The position numbers were made by a program, and so were the translations under genes. A DNA stretch of 64,000 bases from Streptomyces sp. NBC_01231 (lineage in GTDB: Bacteria; Actinomycetota; Actinomycetes; Streptomycetales; Streptomycetaceae). The first letter of the stretch is position 1; the number at the start of each line of letters is the position of its first letter. The notes beneath the pieces are model-generated. The model did not search any database and had not been told where the DNA came from. It saw only the letters and a list, made by a program, of their open reading frames with translations. Location of the stretch: NCBI GenBank assembly GCA_035999765.1, contig CP108521.1, positions 1,302,001-1,366,000 on the forward strand, in the 5' to 3' direction. Of the stretch, positions 34,231-42,813 are shown one piece after another.

Positions 34231-34863
34231 GTGACCGCCGCACTCGTAGCGGGGCTGCTCGCGGGCTACGGCATCGCCGTGCCCGTCGGCGCGGTCGGCA
34301 CCTACCTGGTCTCCCTCACCGCTCGTACGTCCCTGCGGACCGGCAGCTGCGCCGCGCTCGGCGTCGCGACCGCCGACGGCCTGTACGCCCTGGTGGCCAC
34401 GCTCGGCGGCGCCGCCCTCGTCGGCGCCCTGCGGCCGGTGCTCGGACCGCTGCGCTGGGCCTCCGCGCTGGTCCTGATCGCGTTGGCGGTCCGGGGCGCG
34501 GTCACGGCCGTGCGCCGGTACCGGGGCCACCGCCTCGCCACCCGTTCCGACCCGCCTCCGCCGGGCCCCGCGCGAGCCTTCGCGGGACTGCTCGCCATCA
34601 CCCTGCTCAACCCGACCACCGTGATCTACTTCGCCGCGCTGGTGCTGGGCACCCGGGCCGATGAGGCCGTGCGGCCCCTGGAACAAGGGGTGTTCGTACT
34701 GGCGGCCTTCGCCGCGTCCGCGAGTTGGCAGGTGCTGCTCGCCGGGGGCGGCGCCTTGCTGGGCCGGGCTCTGACCGGGCACCGGGGACGGCTGGTGACG
34801 GCGCTGCTGTCGAGCGCCGTGATGACGGCCCTGGCGACAGGGATGCTCGTGACTCCGGCGTGA
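34231..34863 (+). CDS. LysE-family amino acid/small-molecule exporter
   Basis: A 210-residue inner-membrane protein with about six helices. AGYGIAVPVGAVGTYLV at the start and LLAITLLNPTTVIYFAAL in the middle are LysE-family hallmarks. GTG 34231 begins directly before helix 1; a longer reading exists but adds a non-conserved basic stretch. Translation may be coupled to an upstream 35-codon frame. The exported compound is unknown. Confidence 0.82.
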   Translation: MTAALVAGLLAGYGIAVPVGAVGTYLVSLTARTSLRTGSCAALGVATADGLYALVATLGGAALVGALRPVLGPLRWASALVLIALAVRGAVTAVRRYRGHRLATRSDPPPPGPARAFAGLLAITLLNPTTVIYFAALVLGTRADEAVRPLEQGVFVLAAFAASASWQVLLAGGGALLGRALTGHRGRLVTALLSSAVMTALATGMLVTPA

Positions 34864-34940
34864 GGGGGCCGGCGTGACGAACCGGAAGGTGGTGAGGGGG
34901 GCGCCCTTTGGGTTCGTCAGGGAAACACGGTAAGGATGAA

Positions 34941-34972
34941 TCCCGCACGGTTCGATGTTGAACCGTGCGGGA
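34941..34972. terminator. Hairpin between LysE and F420-type oxidoreductase genes
   Basis: Perfect 13-bp arms at 34941-34953 and 34960-34972 with a 6-nt loop. It probably terminates the exporter transcript. It lies 35 nt before the next start and could instead act as an operator or attenuator. Confidence 0.6.
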
Positions 34973-35006
34973 GCAAGCCGTAGTCGATGACGATGGGACG
35001 GATGCC

Positions 35007-35456
35007 ATGCCTCTTGAGGGCGAGTACGAACCCAGCCCTGAGCAGTGGGTGCGCGACCAGGTGGAGCTGTACGAGAGCTCCGGCGGCACCAAGGGGACGA
35101 CGCTGATGGACACCGGGATGCCCGTCATCCTGCTCACGACCCGGGGCGCCAAGAGCGGCAAGCTCCGCAAGACGCCGCTGATGCGCGTCGAGCACGAGGG
35201 ACGCTACGCCGTCGTCGCCTCCAAGGGCGGGGCGCCCGAGCACCCGGTCTGGTTCTACAACGTCAAGGCCGACTCGCAGGTGGAGCTGCAGGACGGCCCG
35301 GCGAAGTGGGACATGACGGCCCGTGAGATCACCGGCGCGGAGAAGGCCGAGTGGTGGGAGCGTGCCGTCGCGGCCTATCCGCCGTACGCCGACTACCAGA
35401 AGAAGACAGACCGGGAGATTCCGGTCTTCGTGCTGGAGCCCGTCAAGGGGAGCTGA
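35007..35456 (+). CDS. Nitroreductase-family deazaflavin (F420)-dependent oxidoreductase
   Basis: A 149-residue split-beta-barrel protein. [28 protein letters not shown] carries the Lys/Arg-rich F420 phosphate-binding stretch, and [23 protein letters not shown] is the second family block. The family reduces quinones or nitro compounds with F420H2. ATG 35007 is chosen; a GTG at 34965 would place the start inside the hairpin. Confidence 0.88.
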   Translation: MPLEGEYEPSPEQWVRDQVELYESSGGTKGTTLMDTGMPVILLTTRGAKSGKLRKTPLMRVEHEGRYAVVASKGGAPEHPVWFYNVKADSQVELQDGPAKWDMTAREITGAEKAEWWERAVAAYPPYADYQKKTDREIPVFVLEPVKGS

Positions 35457-35518
35457 ACCCGCCGGAAAAAATCCCGCCCGGCGCACGCATGGACCCGCGT
35501 CCGCCGGGCACTCGACGG

Positions 35519-36490
35519 TCAGGCCCCGCCGCGCTCCCCCGTCGCGGCGGGGCTTTCTCGTACCTCCGCGGCAGGTCGGTCGGTCACGTCGAGGAAGATC
35601 TGGTCCGCCTCGGCGACGGTGTCGGCGATCGACCGCTTGATCCGTACGGCGACCTCCTCGACCCGTTCGCTGTCCATTCCGGGCATCAGGTCGACGCGGG
35701 CCGCGACCAGGACCGAGTCCAGGCCCATCTTCATCGTGAACAGCGCCTCCACGCTGTCGATCTCGGGCTGGGCGTCCAACAGGGCCCGGATCCTGCCACT
35801 GGACTCCGGGTCGGCCGCCTCGCCGATCAGTTGGTCCCGTGCCTCGCGTCCCAGCCGGTAGGCGACGTAGACGAGCAGCGCGCCGATCGTCAGTGAGGCG
35901 GACGCCTCCCACACGACCTGCCCGGTGACCATGTGCAGCGCCATGCCGATCATCGCGAGCGTGACGCCCAGCACCGCCGTGCCGTCCTCGGCGACGACCG
36001 TGCGCAGCGCCGGGTCGCGCAGGCCGTCCATGCCCCTGCCCTGTCGGCGCACCTGGTACAGCGCCCTGATCAGCGAAGCCCCCTCGGCGATGAAGGCGAC
36101 GCCCAGCACGATCAGGCCCGCCACGTATCCGCTGTGTGTCTCCTCGGCCCCGTTGCGGAGCGCCTCGATGCCCTGGAAGAAGGAGAAGCAGCCGCCCATC
36201 ACGAAGATCCCGACGGCCGCGAGCAGCGACCAGAAGAAGCGCTCCTTTCCGTAGCCGAAGGGGTGGCGCCGGTCGGCGGGGCGGCGGCTGCGGTGCAGCG
36301 CGGCCAGGAGGAAGACCTCGTTGAGGCTGTCGGCGACCGAGTGCGCGGCTTCGGAGAGCAGTGCCGGTGAGGCGGCGAAGATCCCGCCCACGGCTTTGGC
36401 GACCGCGATCACCAGGTTCGCGGCGAGCGCCACGAGCACCGTGACGCGTGTCTTCCGGTCGGCCTTCTTACTTGAGGATGTCCCTGTCAC
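35519..36490 (-). CDS. Cation diffusion facilitator (CDF) metal exporter
   Basis: A 323-residue protein with six membrane helices and a cytosolic C-terminal ferredoxin-like domain. SEAAHSVADSLNE holds the His-x3-Asp metal site of helix 2 and VVAEDGTAVLGV begins helix 5 with its Asp. The family exports Zn, Fe or Mn by proton antiport. GTG start at 36490 lacks a well-placed binding site. It is divergent from the GST gene. Confidence 0.9.
   Translation of the reverse strand: MTGTSSSKKADRKTRVTVLVALAANLVIAVAKAVGGIFAASPALLSEAAHSVADSLNEVFLLAALHRSRRPADRRHPFGYGKERFFWSLLAAVGIFVMGGCFSFFQGIEALRNGAEETHSGYVAGLIVLGVAFIAEGASLIRALYQVRRQGRGMDGLRDPALRTVVAEDGTAVLGVTLAMIGMALHMVTGQVVWEASASLTIGALLVYVAYRLGREARDQLIGEAADPESSGRIRALLDAQPEIDSVEALFTMKMGLDSVLVAARVDLMPGMDSERVEEVAVRIKRSIADTVAEADQIFLDVTDRPAAEVRESPAATGERGGA
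35522..35560 (+). terminator. Hairpin terminator within the end of the convergent CDF gene
   Basis: Perfect 10-bp arms CCCCGCCGCG/CGCGGCGGGG at 35524-35533 and 35543-35552, followed on the plus strand by CTTTCT. It is placed to end the oxidoreductase transcript while also encoding the last residues of the convergent transporter. Confidence 0.6.
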
Positions 36491-36621
36491 CTCCGCCGAC
36501 TGCCCCGGTCATTTCGACTCACACCGTGCCGTCGGCGGAAAACGGGGAACGCGTTCACCAGGGCAGGCGTACCGCGGAGCACGGTGGCGGGCGTACCGCA
36601 GTGGACAGCAGGGAGGACAGC

Positions 36622-37647
36622 ATGACTGCCGGCGAGGACGGCAACAGCGGGTACGGAAAGAAGGCGTTCAAGCGGTCCAAGAGCCACTTCGCGGACCGGA
36701 TCACCGCGGACGGCCGCGACGGCTGGCCGGTGGAGGCCGGCCGCTACCGTCTGGTGGCCAGCCGCGCCTGTCCGTGGGCGAGCCGGGCGCTGGTCTCCCG
36801 GCGCCTTCTCGGTCTGGAGGACGCCCTGTCCCTCGCGGTCGCCGATCCGATCCAGGACGACCGCAGTTGGCGCTTCACCCTGGACCCGGACGGCCGGGAC
36901 CCCGTCCTCGGGATCCGCTACCTGAGTGAGGCGTACGACAAGCGGGAGCGGGACTACCCGGGCGGGGTGAGCGTGCCCGCGATCGTGGACGTGCCCAGCG
37001 GGAAGCTGGTCACCAACGACTACCAGCAGATCACCCTGGACCTCGCCACCGAGTGGACGGCCCTGCACCGGGAGGGGGCGCCCGACCTGTATCCGCGTGC
37101 ACTGCGCGACGAGATCGACTCGGTGATGGCGGAGGTCTACGAGGACGTCAACAACGGCGTGTACCGGGCGGGCTTCGCGACCGGTCAGGAGGAGTACGAG
37201 GCCGCCTGCGCCGGTGTCTTCCGTCGCCTGGAGCTGCTGACACCGCGTCTTGCCCGGCAGCGCTATCTCGTCGGTGACACCCTCACCGAGGCGGACATCC
37301 GGCTGTTCACCACTTTGGTCCGTTTCGACGCGGTCTACCACGGTCACTTCAAGTGCAACCGCTGGAAACTGGCGGAGAACCCTGTCCTGTGGGCGTACGT
37401 CCGCGATCTCTACCAGACCCCCGGCTTCGGCGACACGGTCGACTTCGACCACATCAAGCGGCACTACCACCAGGTGCACACCGGTATCAATCCGACCGGC
37501 ATCGTGCCCCTGGGACCGGATCTGTCGGGCTGGCTGGCCCCTCATCACCGGGAGGAACTGGGCGGCCGGCCGTTCGGCGACGGGACCCCGCCGGGCCCGG
37601 TCACGGCGGCCGAGACGATCCCGGCACAGCACCGACCCACCCACTGA
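36622..37647 (+). CDS. Xi-class glutathione S-transferase / glutathionyl-hydroquinone reductase-like
   Basis: A 341-residue enzyme. The thioredoxin-like N-terminal domain has the catalytic cysteine in VASRACPWASRAL and the VPAIVD cis-Pro loop. The helical C-terminal domain has YEDVNNGVYRAGFATGQEEYEAA and GDTLTEADIRLFTTLVRFDAVYHGHFKCN, all typical of Xi-class reductases that remove a thiol from quinols. Actinomycetes use mycothiol rather than glutathione, so the true thiol is an open question. ATG 36622 has GGGAGG upstream. Confidence 0.9.
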   Translation: MTAGEDGNSGYGKKAFKRSKSHFADRITADGRDGWPVEAGRYRLVASRACPWASRALVSRRLLGLEDALSLAVADPIQDDRSWRFTLDPDGRDPVLGIRYLSEAYDKRERDYPGGVSVPAIVDVPSGKLVTNDYQQITLDLATEWTALHREGAPDLYPRALRDEIDSVMAEVYEDVNNGVYRAGFATGQEEYEAACAGVFRRLELLTPRLARQRYLVGDTLTEADIRLFTTLVRFDAVYHGHFKCNRWKLAENPVLWAYVRDLYQTPGFGDTVDFDHIKRHYHQVHTGINPTGIVPLGPDLSGWLAPHHREELGGRPFGDGTPPGPVTAAETIPAQHRPTH

Positions 37648-37690
37648 CGAACGACCCACCGAGGCCCCGCCCTGACCGAAGGAGATTCAC

Positions 37691-37993
37691 ATGGCGAAGA
37701 GGAAGAAGAAGAAGCTGCCCCTCGCCTACAAGCCCATCGGCTTCCTGCTGGGCTGGACGAGCGGAACACTGGCCGGACTGGCTTTCCAGAAGACGTGGAA
37801 GGTGATCCGGCACGAGGACGACGCGCCCGACGCGCTGGACCGGGACCGCGGCTGGGGAGAGATCCTCTTCGCCGCCGCGGTCCAGGGCGCCATCTTCGCC
37901 GTGGTGCGCAGCGCGGTGGATCGCGCGGGCGCCACGGCCATCGAGCGCTCGACCGGTGCCTGGCCCTCCGACGAGAAGGGCGGCCGGGACTGA
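37691..37993 (+). CDS. DUF4235 membrane protein
   Basis: A 100-residue protein. A lysine-rich start is followed by two hydrophobic segments (PIGFLLGWTSGTLAGLAF and ILFAAAVQGAIFAVVRSAV) matching DUF4235. It probably sits in the membrane as a hairpin. AAGGAG precedes ATG 37691. It lies 43 nt after the GST gene and may be co-transcribed. Confidence 0.85.
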   Translation: MAKRKKKKLPLAYKPIGFLLGWTSGTLAGLAFQKTWKVIRHEDDAPDALDRDRGWGEILFAAAVQGAIFAVVRSAVDRAGATAIERSTGAWPSDEKGGRD

Positions 37994-38023
37994 GGACCTC
38001 CCCGGCCGCCTGTTCGGCGGCGC

Positions 38024-38416
38024 TCAGCCCTGCTTGGGCGCCGTCGACGGGACGAGGCGAAGAGTGAAGGAGTGGCCGGCCGGGTCGGCGAAACCGCGTT
38101 CCTCGTACGGCCCGCTGACGTCCTTGGTCTCCAGCGGCCGTCCGCCGAGCCCGATGACCCTGCGCTCTGCCTCGTCCAGATCCTCCACCACGAAGTCCAG
38201 GTGGGCCTGGAGGGCGTTCTCGGGGCGGGGCCAGCTCGGCGGCGTCGCGTTCACGTCACGCCGGAACGCCAGCCGGAGCCCGTCGTCCGCCCTGATCTCC
38301 ACCCGGTTGGCGCTCTCGTGCGTCTGCTCGGCCTCCAGCAGTTCCTTGTAGAACACCGCGAGCTTCTCCGGCTCGGCACAGTCGAGCACGATGACACCCG
38401 CTTTCACCAAGACCAT
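38024..38416 (-). CDS. VOC family protein (glyoxalase/bleomycin-resistance fold)
   Basis: A 130-residue protein of two beta-alpha-beta3 repeats: KAGVIVLDCAEPEKLAVFYKELLEAE and HLDFVVEDLDEAERRVIGLGG, ending GFADPAGHSFTL. The second half has the DPAGHSF block common in this group. Metal ligands are not fully convincing, so the activity is open. ATG 38416 is preceded by GGAGGA with a short 3-nt spacing. Confidence 0.85.
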   Translation of the reverse strand: MVLVKAGVIVLDCAEPEKLAVFYKELLEAEQTHESANRVEIRADDGLRLAFRRDVNATPPSWPRPENALQAHLDFVVEDLDEAERRVIGLGGRPLETKDVSGPYEERGFADPAGHSFTLRLVPSTAPKQG

Positions 38417-38609
38417 GTCTCCTCCGAAGGGTCCGGGGCGCGGGACGTCCGCACCCGGCCCTGTACCTTGCGGATATCCCGAGCCGCCCGATTCAGTCGG
38501 TGACCGGCCACTTCCCGTGGCCCGACGATTACGCCCCGATCGCGGCCGGCTGTGCCGCCGCCGCGTCCCGACAGCAGGTCCAGGGCCGCCGGACAGGAGC
38601 CCGCGGGAG

Positions 38610-38652
38610 CTCTTGGACAGGTGTCCATGTATGGTGGACACCTGTCCAAGAG
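38610..38652. promoter_or_regulatory. Long perfect operator hairpin of the DUF1304-TetR operon
   Basis: Perfect 18-bp arms at 38610-38627 and 38635-38652 around a 7-nt spacer. Each arm is itself a dyad TGGACA-N2-TGTCCA. The site is 29 nt upstream of the operon start, so the TetR product of the second gene probably binds here as two dimers. Confidence 0.75.
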
Positions 38653-38680
38653 TGATGCGATGCGAAGGAGTGCCCCGCGC

Positions 38681-39043
38681 GTGGAGACGGTCGCGAACGT
38701 ACTGGTCGGCATGGTGGCCGCCCTGCACGCCTACATCCTGGTGATGGAGATGTTCCTGTGGCAGAAGAAGCCCGGCCGGGCACTGCACGGGTTCGACCCC
38801 GAGATGGCCCGGGCGACCGCCCCCATGGCCGCCAACCAGGGGCTCTACAACGGCTTCCTGGCGGCCGGCCTGGTGTGGGGCCTGATCGCCGCCGACCCGA
38901 CCGGCTTCCGCGCCCAGGTCTTCTTCCTGTGCTGTGTCGTGGTCGCGGGTGTGTACGGAGCCGTCACGGCGAACCGGCGCATCCTGTTCGCTCAGGCTCT
39001 GCCGGGCGCGCTCGCCCTGGGCGTCGTCCTGCTCGCACGATGA
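38681..39043 (+). CDS. DUF1304 membrane protein
   Basis: A 120-residue protein with four predicted membrane helices. LVGMVAALHAYILVMEMFLW, ANQGLYNGFLAAGLVWGL and AGVYGAVTANRRILFAQALPGALALG match DUF1304. GTG 38681 follows GAAGGAG by 10 nt. The stop overlaps the ATG of the TetR gene (ATGA), so the two are translationally coupled. The family has no settled function. Confidence 0.88.
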   Translation: METVANVLVGMVAALHAYILVMEMFLWQKKPGRALHGFDPEMARATAPMAANQGLYNGFLAAGLVWGLIAADPTGFRAQVFFLCCVVVAGVYGAVTANRRILFAQALPGALALGVVLLAR

Positions 39044-39603
39044 GCCGCGGCGGACCCGAGGATCCGCGGGCCGCGCGCACCCGGGAGCGGCTGCGCCGGG
39101 CCCTCCTCGACGAGTGCGCCGAGCGCCCCCTGTCGGAGGTCGGCGTGGCCGCGCTGGTGCGGCGGGCGGGGGTGGGCCGGGCGACGTTCTACGTCCACTA
39201 CGCCGACCTGGAGGCGCTGGCGGTCGACGCCTGCGCGGACGTCGTACGCGAGGCCGTGGAGGCGCTGCACGCCTGGCGCGGGCGGCCCGATCCGGTGCAC
39301 GCGCCGCCCGCGCTGGCGGAGTTCTTCGCCTCCCTCGCCCCGCATGCCGCGCTGTACCGGGCCCTGCTCGCCCCGGGGGGCGGCGGCCCGCTGGGGCGTG
39401 TCCTGAACCGGGACCTGCGGGCCTACAGTCTCCGCGAGCGCGAACTCGCGGGCGCGGCCGACGCCCCGCTGGTCGCCTCCGCCGTGGCCGCCACCTTCGC
39501 CGGAGTCCTGGCCGACTGGCTGCACGGGCTCCTCGACGCCGACGCCGCCGGCATCGCCGACCAGGTGTGGCAACTGCTGGTCGCCCTGCACGCGAGCCGA
39601 TGA
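39040..39603 (+). CDS. TetR-family regulator
   Basis: A 187-residue repressor. The N-terminal helix-turn-helix reads LSEVGVAALVRRAGVGRATFYVHYADLEALA; the rest is the helical ligand domain. It overlaps the DUF1304 gene by 4 nt. The very long palindrome before the operon makes autoregulation likely. Confidence 0.9.
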   Translation: MSRGGPEDPRAARTRERLRRALLDECAERPLSEVGVAALVRRAGVGRATFYVHYADLEALAVDACADVVREAVEALHAWRGRPDPVHAPPALAEFFASLAPHAALYRALLAPGGGGPLGRVLNRDLRAYSLRERELAGAADAPLVASAVAATFAGVLADWLHGLLDADAAGIADQVWQLLVALHASR

Positions 39604-39619
39604 GAGCCGCTCGCGACGT

Positions 39620-40579
39620 TCAGCGGGCGACCTCCTTGAAGGTGCGCCGGTACGTCTGCGGCGACACGCCGATCGAGGCTCGCAGGTGCTGGCGCAGCGA
39701 GGCGCCCGTGGCGAACCCGACCCGGCCGGCGATCTGGTCCACCGACAGGTCGCTCGCCTCCAGCAGATGACGGGCCCGCGCGACCCGCTGCTGGATCAGC
39801 CAGCGGCCCGGGCTGAGGCCGACCTCGTCGTTGAAGCGGCGGGCGAAGGTGCGCAGGCTCATCCGGGCGTGGGCGGCGAGGTCGTCCAGGGTGAGGGGTT
39901 CGTCGAGGCGTTCCAGTGCCCACGCGCGCGTGGCGGCCGTTCCGAGGGCGCCGAGCTCGGGGACGGGCTGCTCGATGTACTGGGACTGGCCGCCCTCCCG
40001 GAAGGGGGGCACCACGCAGCGGCGGGCCACCCGGTTGGCCAGTTCGGTGCCGTGGTCCGTGCGCACGACGTGCAGGCAGACGTCGACACCGGAGGCCGCG
40101 CCCGCCGAGGTGAGGATCCGGCCGTCGTGGACGAAGAGCACATCGGGGTCGAGGTCGACGTTCGGGTACGTCCGCCGGAACAGATCGACGACATGCCAGT
40201 GCGTCGTGGCCTTCCGGCCGTCGAGGAGGCCCGCCGCGGCCAGGACGAAGGCGGCGGTGCAGATGGACACGATCCGCGCGTCCGGGCGGATCAGGGCGAG
40301 GGCGGCGGCGACCTCGGCGGGCAGCTCGGTGGGAATGTGCGAGGGCGTCACGGAGGCGACCACGACCGTGTCGGCCGTCGCCAGGATCTCGGGGCCGTGC
40401 TCGACACCGATCGTGAAGTCGGCGCTGGTGCGCACGGATTGTCCGTCGACGGTGCAGGTCAGCACCTCGTACCGGCCGTCGGCCGCGCCGAAGATCCGGC
40501 TGGGGATGCCCAGTTCGAAGGGATACACACCGTCCAGGGCCAGCACCACGACCCGCTCCGCCTGCCGTTCACCACTCAT
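39620..40579 (-). CDS. GlxA-like AraC regulator with DJ-1/PfpI domain
   Basis: A 319-residue regulator. The N-terminal DJ-1/PfpI-like domain contains RIVSICTAAFVLAAAGLLDGRKATTHW with the nucleophile-elbow Cys position. The C-terminal AraC helix-turn-helix reads LDDLAAHARMSLRTFARRFNDEVGLSP and VDQIAGRVGFATGASLRQHLR. No ribosome binding site precedes ATG 40579, but TAAGAT lies 8-13 nt before it, so the mRNA may be leaderless. Divergent from a quinone oxidoreductase it may control. Confidence 0.9.
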   Translation of the reverse strand: MSGERQAERVVVLALDGVYPFELGIPSRIFGAADGRYEVLTCTVDGQSVRTSADFTIGVEHGPEILATADTVVVASVTPSHIPTELPAEVAAALALIRPDARIVSICTAAFVLAAAGLLDGRKATTHWHVVDLFRRTYPNVDLDPDVLFVHDGRILTSAGAASGVDVCLHVVRTDHGTELANRVARRCVVPPFREGGQSQYIEQPVPELGALGTAATRAWALERLDEPLTLDDLAAHARMSLRTFARRFNDEVGLSPGRWLIQQRVARARHLLEASDLSVDQIAGRVGFATGASLRQHLRASIGVSPQTYRRTFKEVAR

Positions 40580-40599
40580 GGCACGATCTTATCGAAGGT

Positions 40600-40613
40600 T
40601 GGCAATCATGCCA
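40600..40613. promoter_or_regulatory. Dyad in the GlxA/oxidoreductase divergent gap
   Basis: TGGCA-ATCA-TGCCA lies in the 70-nt gap and on the minus strand overlaps the likely -35 of the regulator gene. Candidate binding site of the GlxA-like protein. Confidence 0.4.
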
Positions 40614-40649
40614 TTTTCTTGTGGGGCGGTCCCGGGCAGGCTGGTGCAC

Positions 40650-41600
40650 ATGAGCAGTGAGAACACGATGCGAGCCATCAGTCAGGACGTCCTCGGCGGT
40701 CCCGAGGTACTGAAGGAAGTGGAACTGGCACGTCCCGAGCCACGTGCGAACGAGGTACTGGTGCGGGTCCGAGCCGCCGGGATCAACCCGACCGACTGGA
40801 AGCACCGCGCGACCGGCGGTTTCCTGGGCGATCCGCCCTTCGTCCTGGGGTGGGACGTCTCCGGCGTGGTCGAGGCGGTGGGGATCGGCGTGGCCCGCTT
40901 CGAGCCCGGCGACGAGGTCTTCGGAATGTTGTCCTACCCGTGGGGCCACGGCTCCCACGCCGAGTACGTCAGCGCTCCGGCGCGGGCCTTCGCGCACAAA
41001 CCGGCCTCGATCGACCACACGCAGGCGGGCGCGCTGCCGCTGGTCTCCCTGACTGCCTGGCAGGCCCTGACGGAGTACGCCGATGTGCAGCCGGGGCAGC
41101 GGGTGCTGATCCACGCGGCGGCCGGCGGTGTCGGGCACGTGGCCGTGCAGATCGCCAAGGCACGCGGCGCCCATGTGATCGGTACGGCGAGCGCGGGCAA
41201 GCACGACTTCCTGCGCGGGATCGGCGTGGACGAGGCGATCGACTACCGGGAGACGGACTTCGTCGACGCGGTGAAGGACGTCGACGTCGTGCTGGACACG
41301 CTGGGCGGCGAGACCTCCGTGCGCTCGCTGCGCGTCCTGCGGCCGGGCGGGATCGTGGTCTCGATCCTGCCGGTCGGATCGGAGGAGTTCCACGAGGAGG
41401 CCGAGCGGCTCGGCGTACGGGCCCTCAGGATGCTCGTGGACGCCGACCGGGCCGACATGAGGGCGATCGCGGACCTCGTCGAGCAGGGGAAGCTGAGGGC
41501 CACGATCGCCGGCACCTTCCCGCTGGCCGATGCCGCCGAGGCGCATGCGCTGGGCGACACCGGCCGGACCACGGGGAAGCTGGTCCTCACGGTCGACTGA
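40650..41600 (+). CDS. NADP-dependent quinone oxidoreductase-like MDR protein
   Basis: A 316-residue zinc-independent medium-chain reductase. VRVRAAGINPTDWKHRATG and the nucleotide-binding loop VLIHAAAGGVGHVAVQIAKARGAHVIGTAS (AAxGGVG) are clear; the catalytic-zinc cysteines are absent. The likely reaction is reduction of quinones or enones by NADPH. ATG 40650 is preceded by only a weak GGGCAGG site. Confidence 0.9.
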   Translation: MSSENTMRAISQDVLGGPEVLKEVELARPEPRANEVLVRVRAAGINPTDWKHRATGGFLGDPPFVLGWDVSGVVEAVGIGVARFEPGDEVFGMLSYPWGHGSHAEYVSAPARAFAHKPASIDHTQAGALPLVSLTAWQALTEYADVQPGQRVLIHAAAGGVGHVAVQIAKARGAHVIGTASAGKHDFLRGIGVDEAIDYRETDFVDAVKDVDVVLDTLGGETSVRSLRVLRPGGIVVSILPVGSEEFHEEAERLGVRALRMLVDADRADMRAIADLVEQGKLRATIAGTFPLADAAEAHALGDTGRTTGKLVLTVD

Positions 41601-41681
41601 ACCGGCCCCCGGCCCGCCGCGTCGGAGGGCGAGCACCAGGGTCTTTCGACAGGAACGGGAGGCCCTGGGGGCAGGGCCGCG

Positions 41682-42788
41682 TCAGAACGTGAGCACGGGC
41701 TTGATCGCCTTGCCCGCGCGCATGTCCCGCACCGCCTGATCGATGTCCGCGAACGGATACGTGCTGATCAGGCGGTGCAGTGGGAGCCGCCCCTCCTTCA
41801 CCAGCCGGACCAGGGCGGGGATGAACGTCTGCGTCTCGACGTCACCGAGGGTGAGTCCGACGACCTGCTTGCCGCCGAGCATCCCGTTGACGTCCAGGGC
41901 GACCTCGGTGCCGAACGGCGGGGCGCCGACGATGACCAGGGTGCCGCGGGCGGCGAGCGCGTCGACACCCTGGCGCAGGACGCCGACGTTGCCGGTGGTC
42001 TCCACGACACCGTCCGCGCCCTGCCCGCCGGTGATCTCCGCGAGCGCCTCACCGAGGTCGCTCTCGCCCGCGGTGACGGTGTGGGTGGCGCCCAACTCCT
42101 TGGCCAGTTGAAGGCGTTCGGACACCCGGTCGACTGCGACGATGGTGGTGGCGGGGCTGAGGGCGGCCGCCATGACCGCCGACAGGCCGACGGCTCCGGC
42201 GCCCAGGACGACGATCGTGCTGCCGTTGACCGGCTTCAGCACGTTCCAGACGGCACCGACACCCGTCTGCACACCGCAGCCCAGCGGGGCGATCGACTCC
42301 AGCGGTACGTCCGGGTCGACCTTGACGAGGCTGCGCTCGTCGACCAACGCCCGTTCGGCGAACGAGGACTGGCCGAAGAAGTGGCCGCCGAGCGGCTCGC
42401 CGTCGCGGCTGATGGTGCTGGTGCCGTCGGCGCGCCGGCCGCCGATGAGGTTCAGCGGCAGCCAGGTGGCGCAGTACGCGGGGTGGCCGCCCCGGCAGTT
42501 GCGGCAGTCGCCGCAGGAGGTGAAGGACAGCACGACATGGTCGCCGGGCGCCACGCCGGTGACGGCGGACCCGACGGCCTCGACGACGCCCGCACCCTCG
42601 TGCCCGAGAACTCCGGGGAGGGGGAAGGGCAGTCCGCCGCTCGCCACACCGAGGTCGGTGTGGCACAGGCCGGTGGCGACCATACGGACGACCGCCTCGT
42701 GTGCACCGGGCTCGTCCAGCTCGACGTCGCTGAGGGTGAAGGGCGCCCCGCCGGACTCGACGACGGCGGCGCGGGTGGTGAGGGACAT
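41682..42788 (-). CDS. Zinc-dependent NAD alcohol dehydrogenase
   Basis: A 368-residue MDR enzyme. Catalytic zinc ligands are seen in TGLCHTDLG and GHEGAGVVEAVG, with a third Cys in GCGVQTGVGA. The structural-zinc loop SCGDCRNCRGGHPAYC has its four cysteines. The NAD loop is VLGAGAVGLSAV. It resembles aryl-alcohol and benzyl-alcohol dehydrogenases. It is the second gene after an aldehyde dehydrogenase, so the pair can take an alcohol to a carboxylic acid. ATG 42788 has GGAG 9 nt upstream. Confidence 0.92.
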   Translation of the reverse strand: MSLTTRAAVVESGGAPFTLSDVELDEPGAHEAVVRMVATGLCHTDLGVASGGLPFPLPGVLGHEGAGVVEAVGSAVTGVAPGDHVVLSFTSCGDCRNCRGGHPAYCATWLPLNLIGGRRADGTSTISRDGEPLGGHFFGQSSFAERALVDERSLVKVDPDVPLESIAPLGCGVQTGVGAVWNVLKPVNGSTIVVLGAGAVGLSAVMAAALSPATTIVAVDRVSERLQLAKELGATHTVTAGESDLGEALAEITGGQGADGVVETTGNVGVLRQGVDALAARGTLVIVGAPPFGTEVALDVNGMLGGKQVVGLTLGDVETQTFIPALVRLVKEGRLPLHRLISTYPFADIDQAVRDMRAGKAIKPVLTF

Positions 42789-42813
42789 CGCGGGAACTCC
42801 TTGGAGGGCGTGC

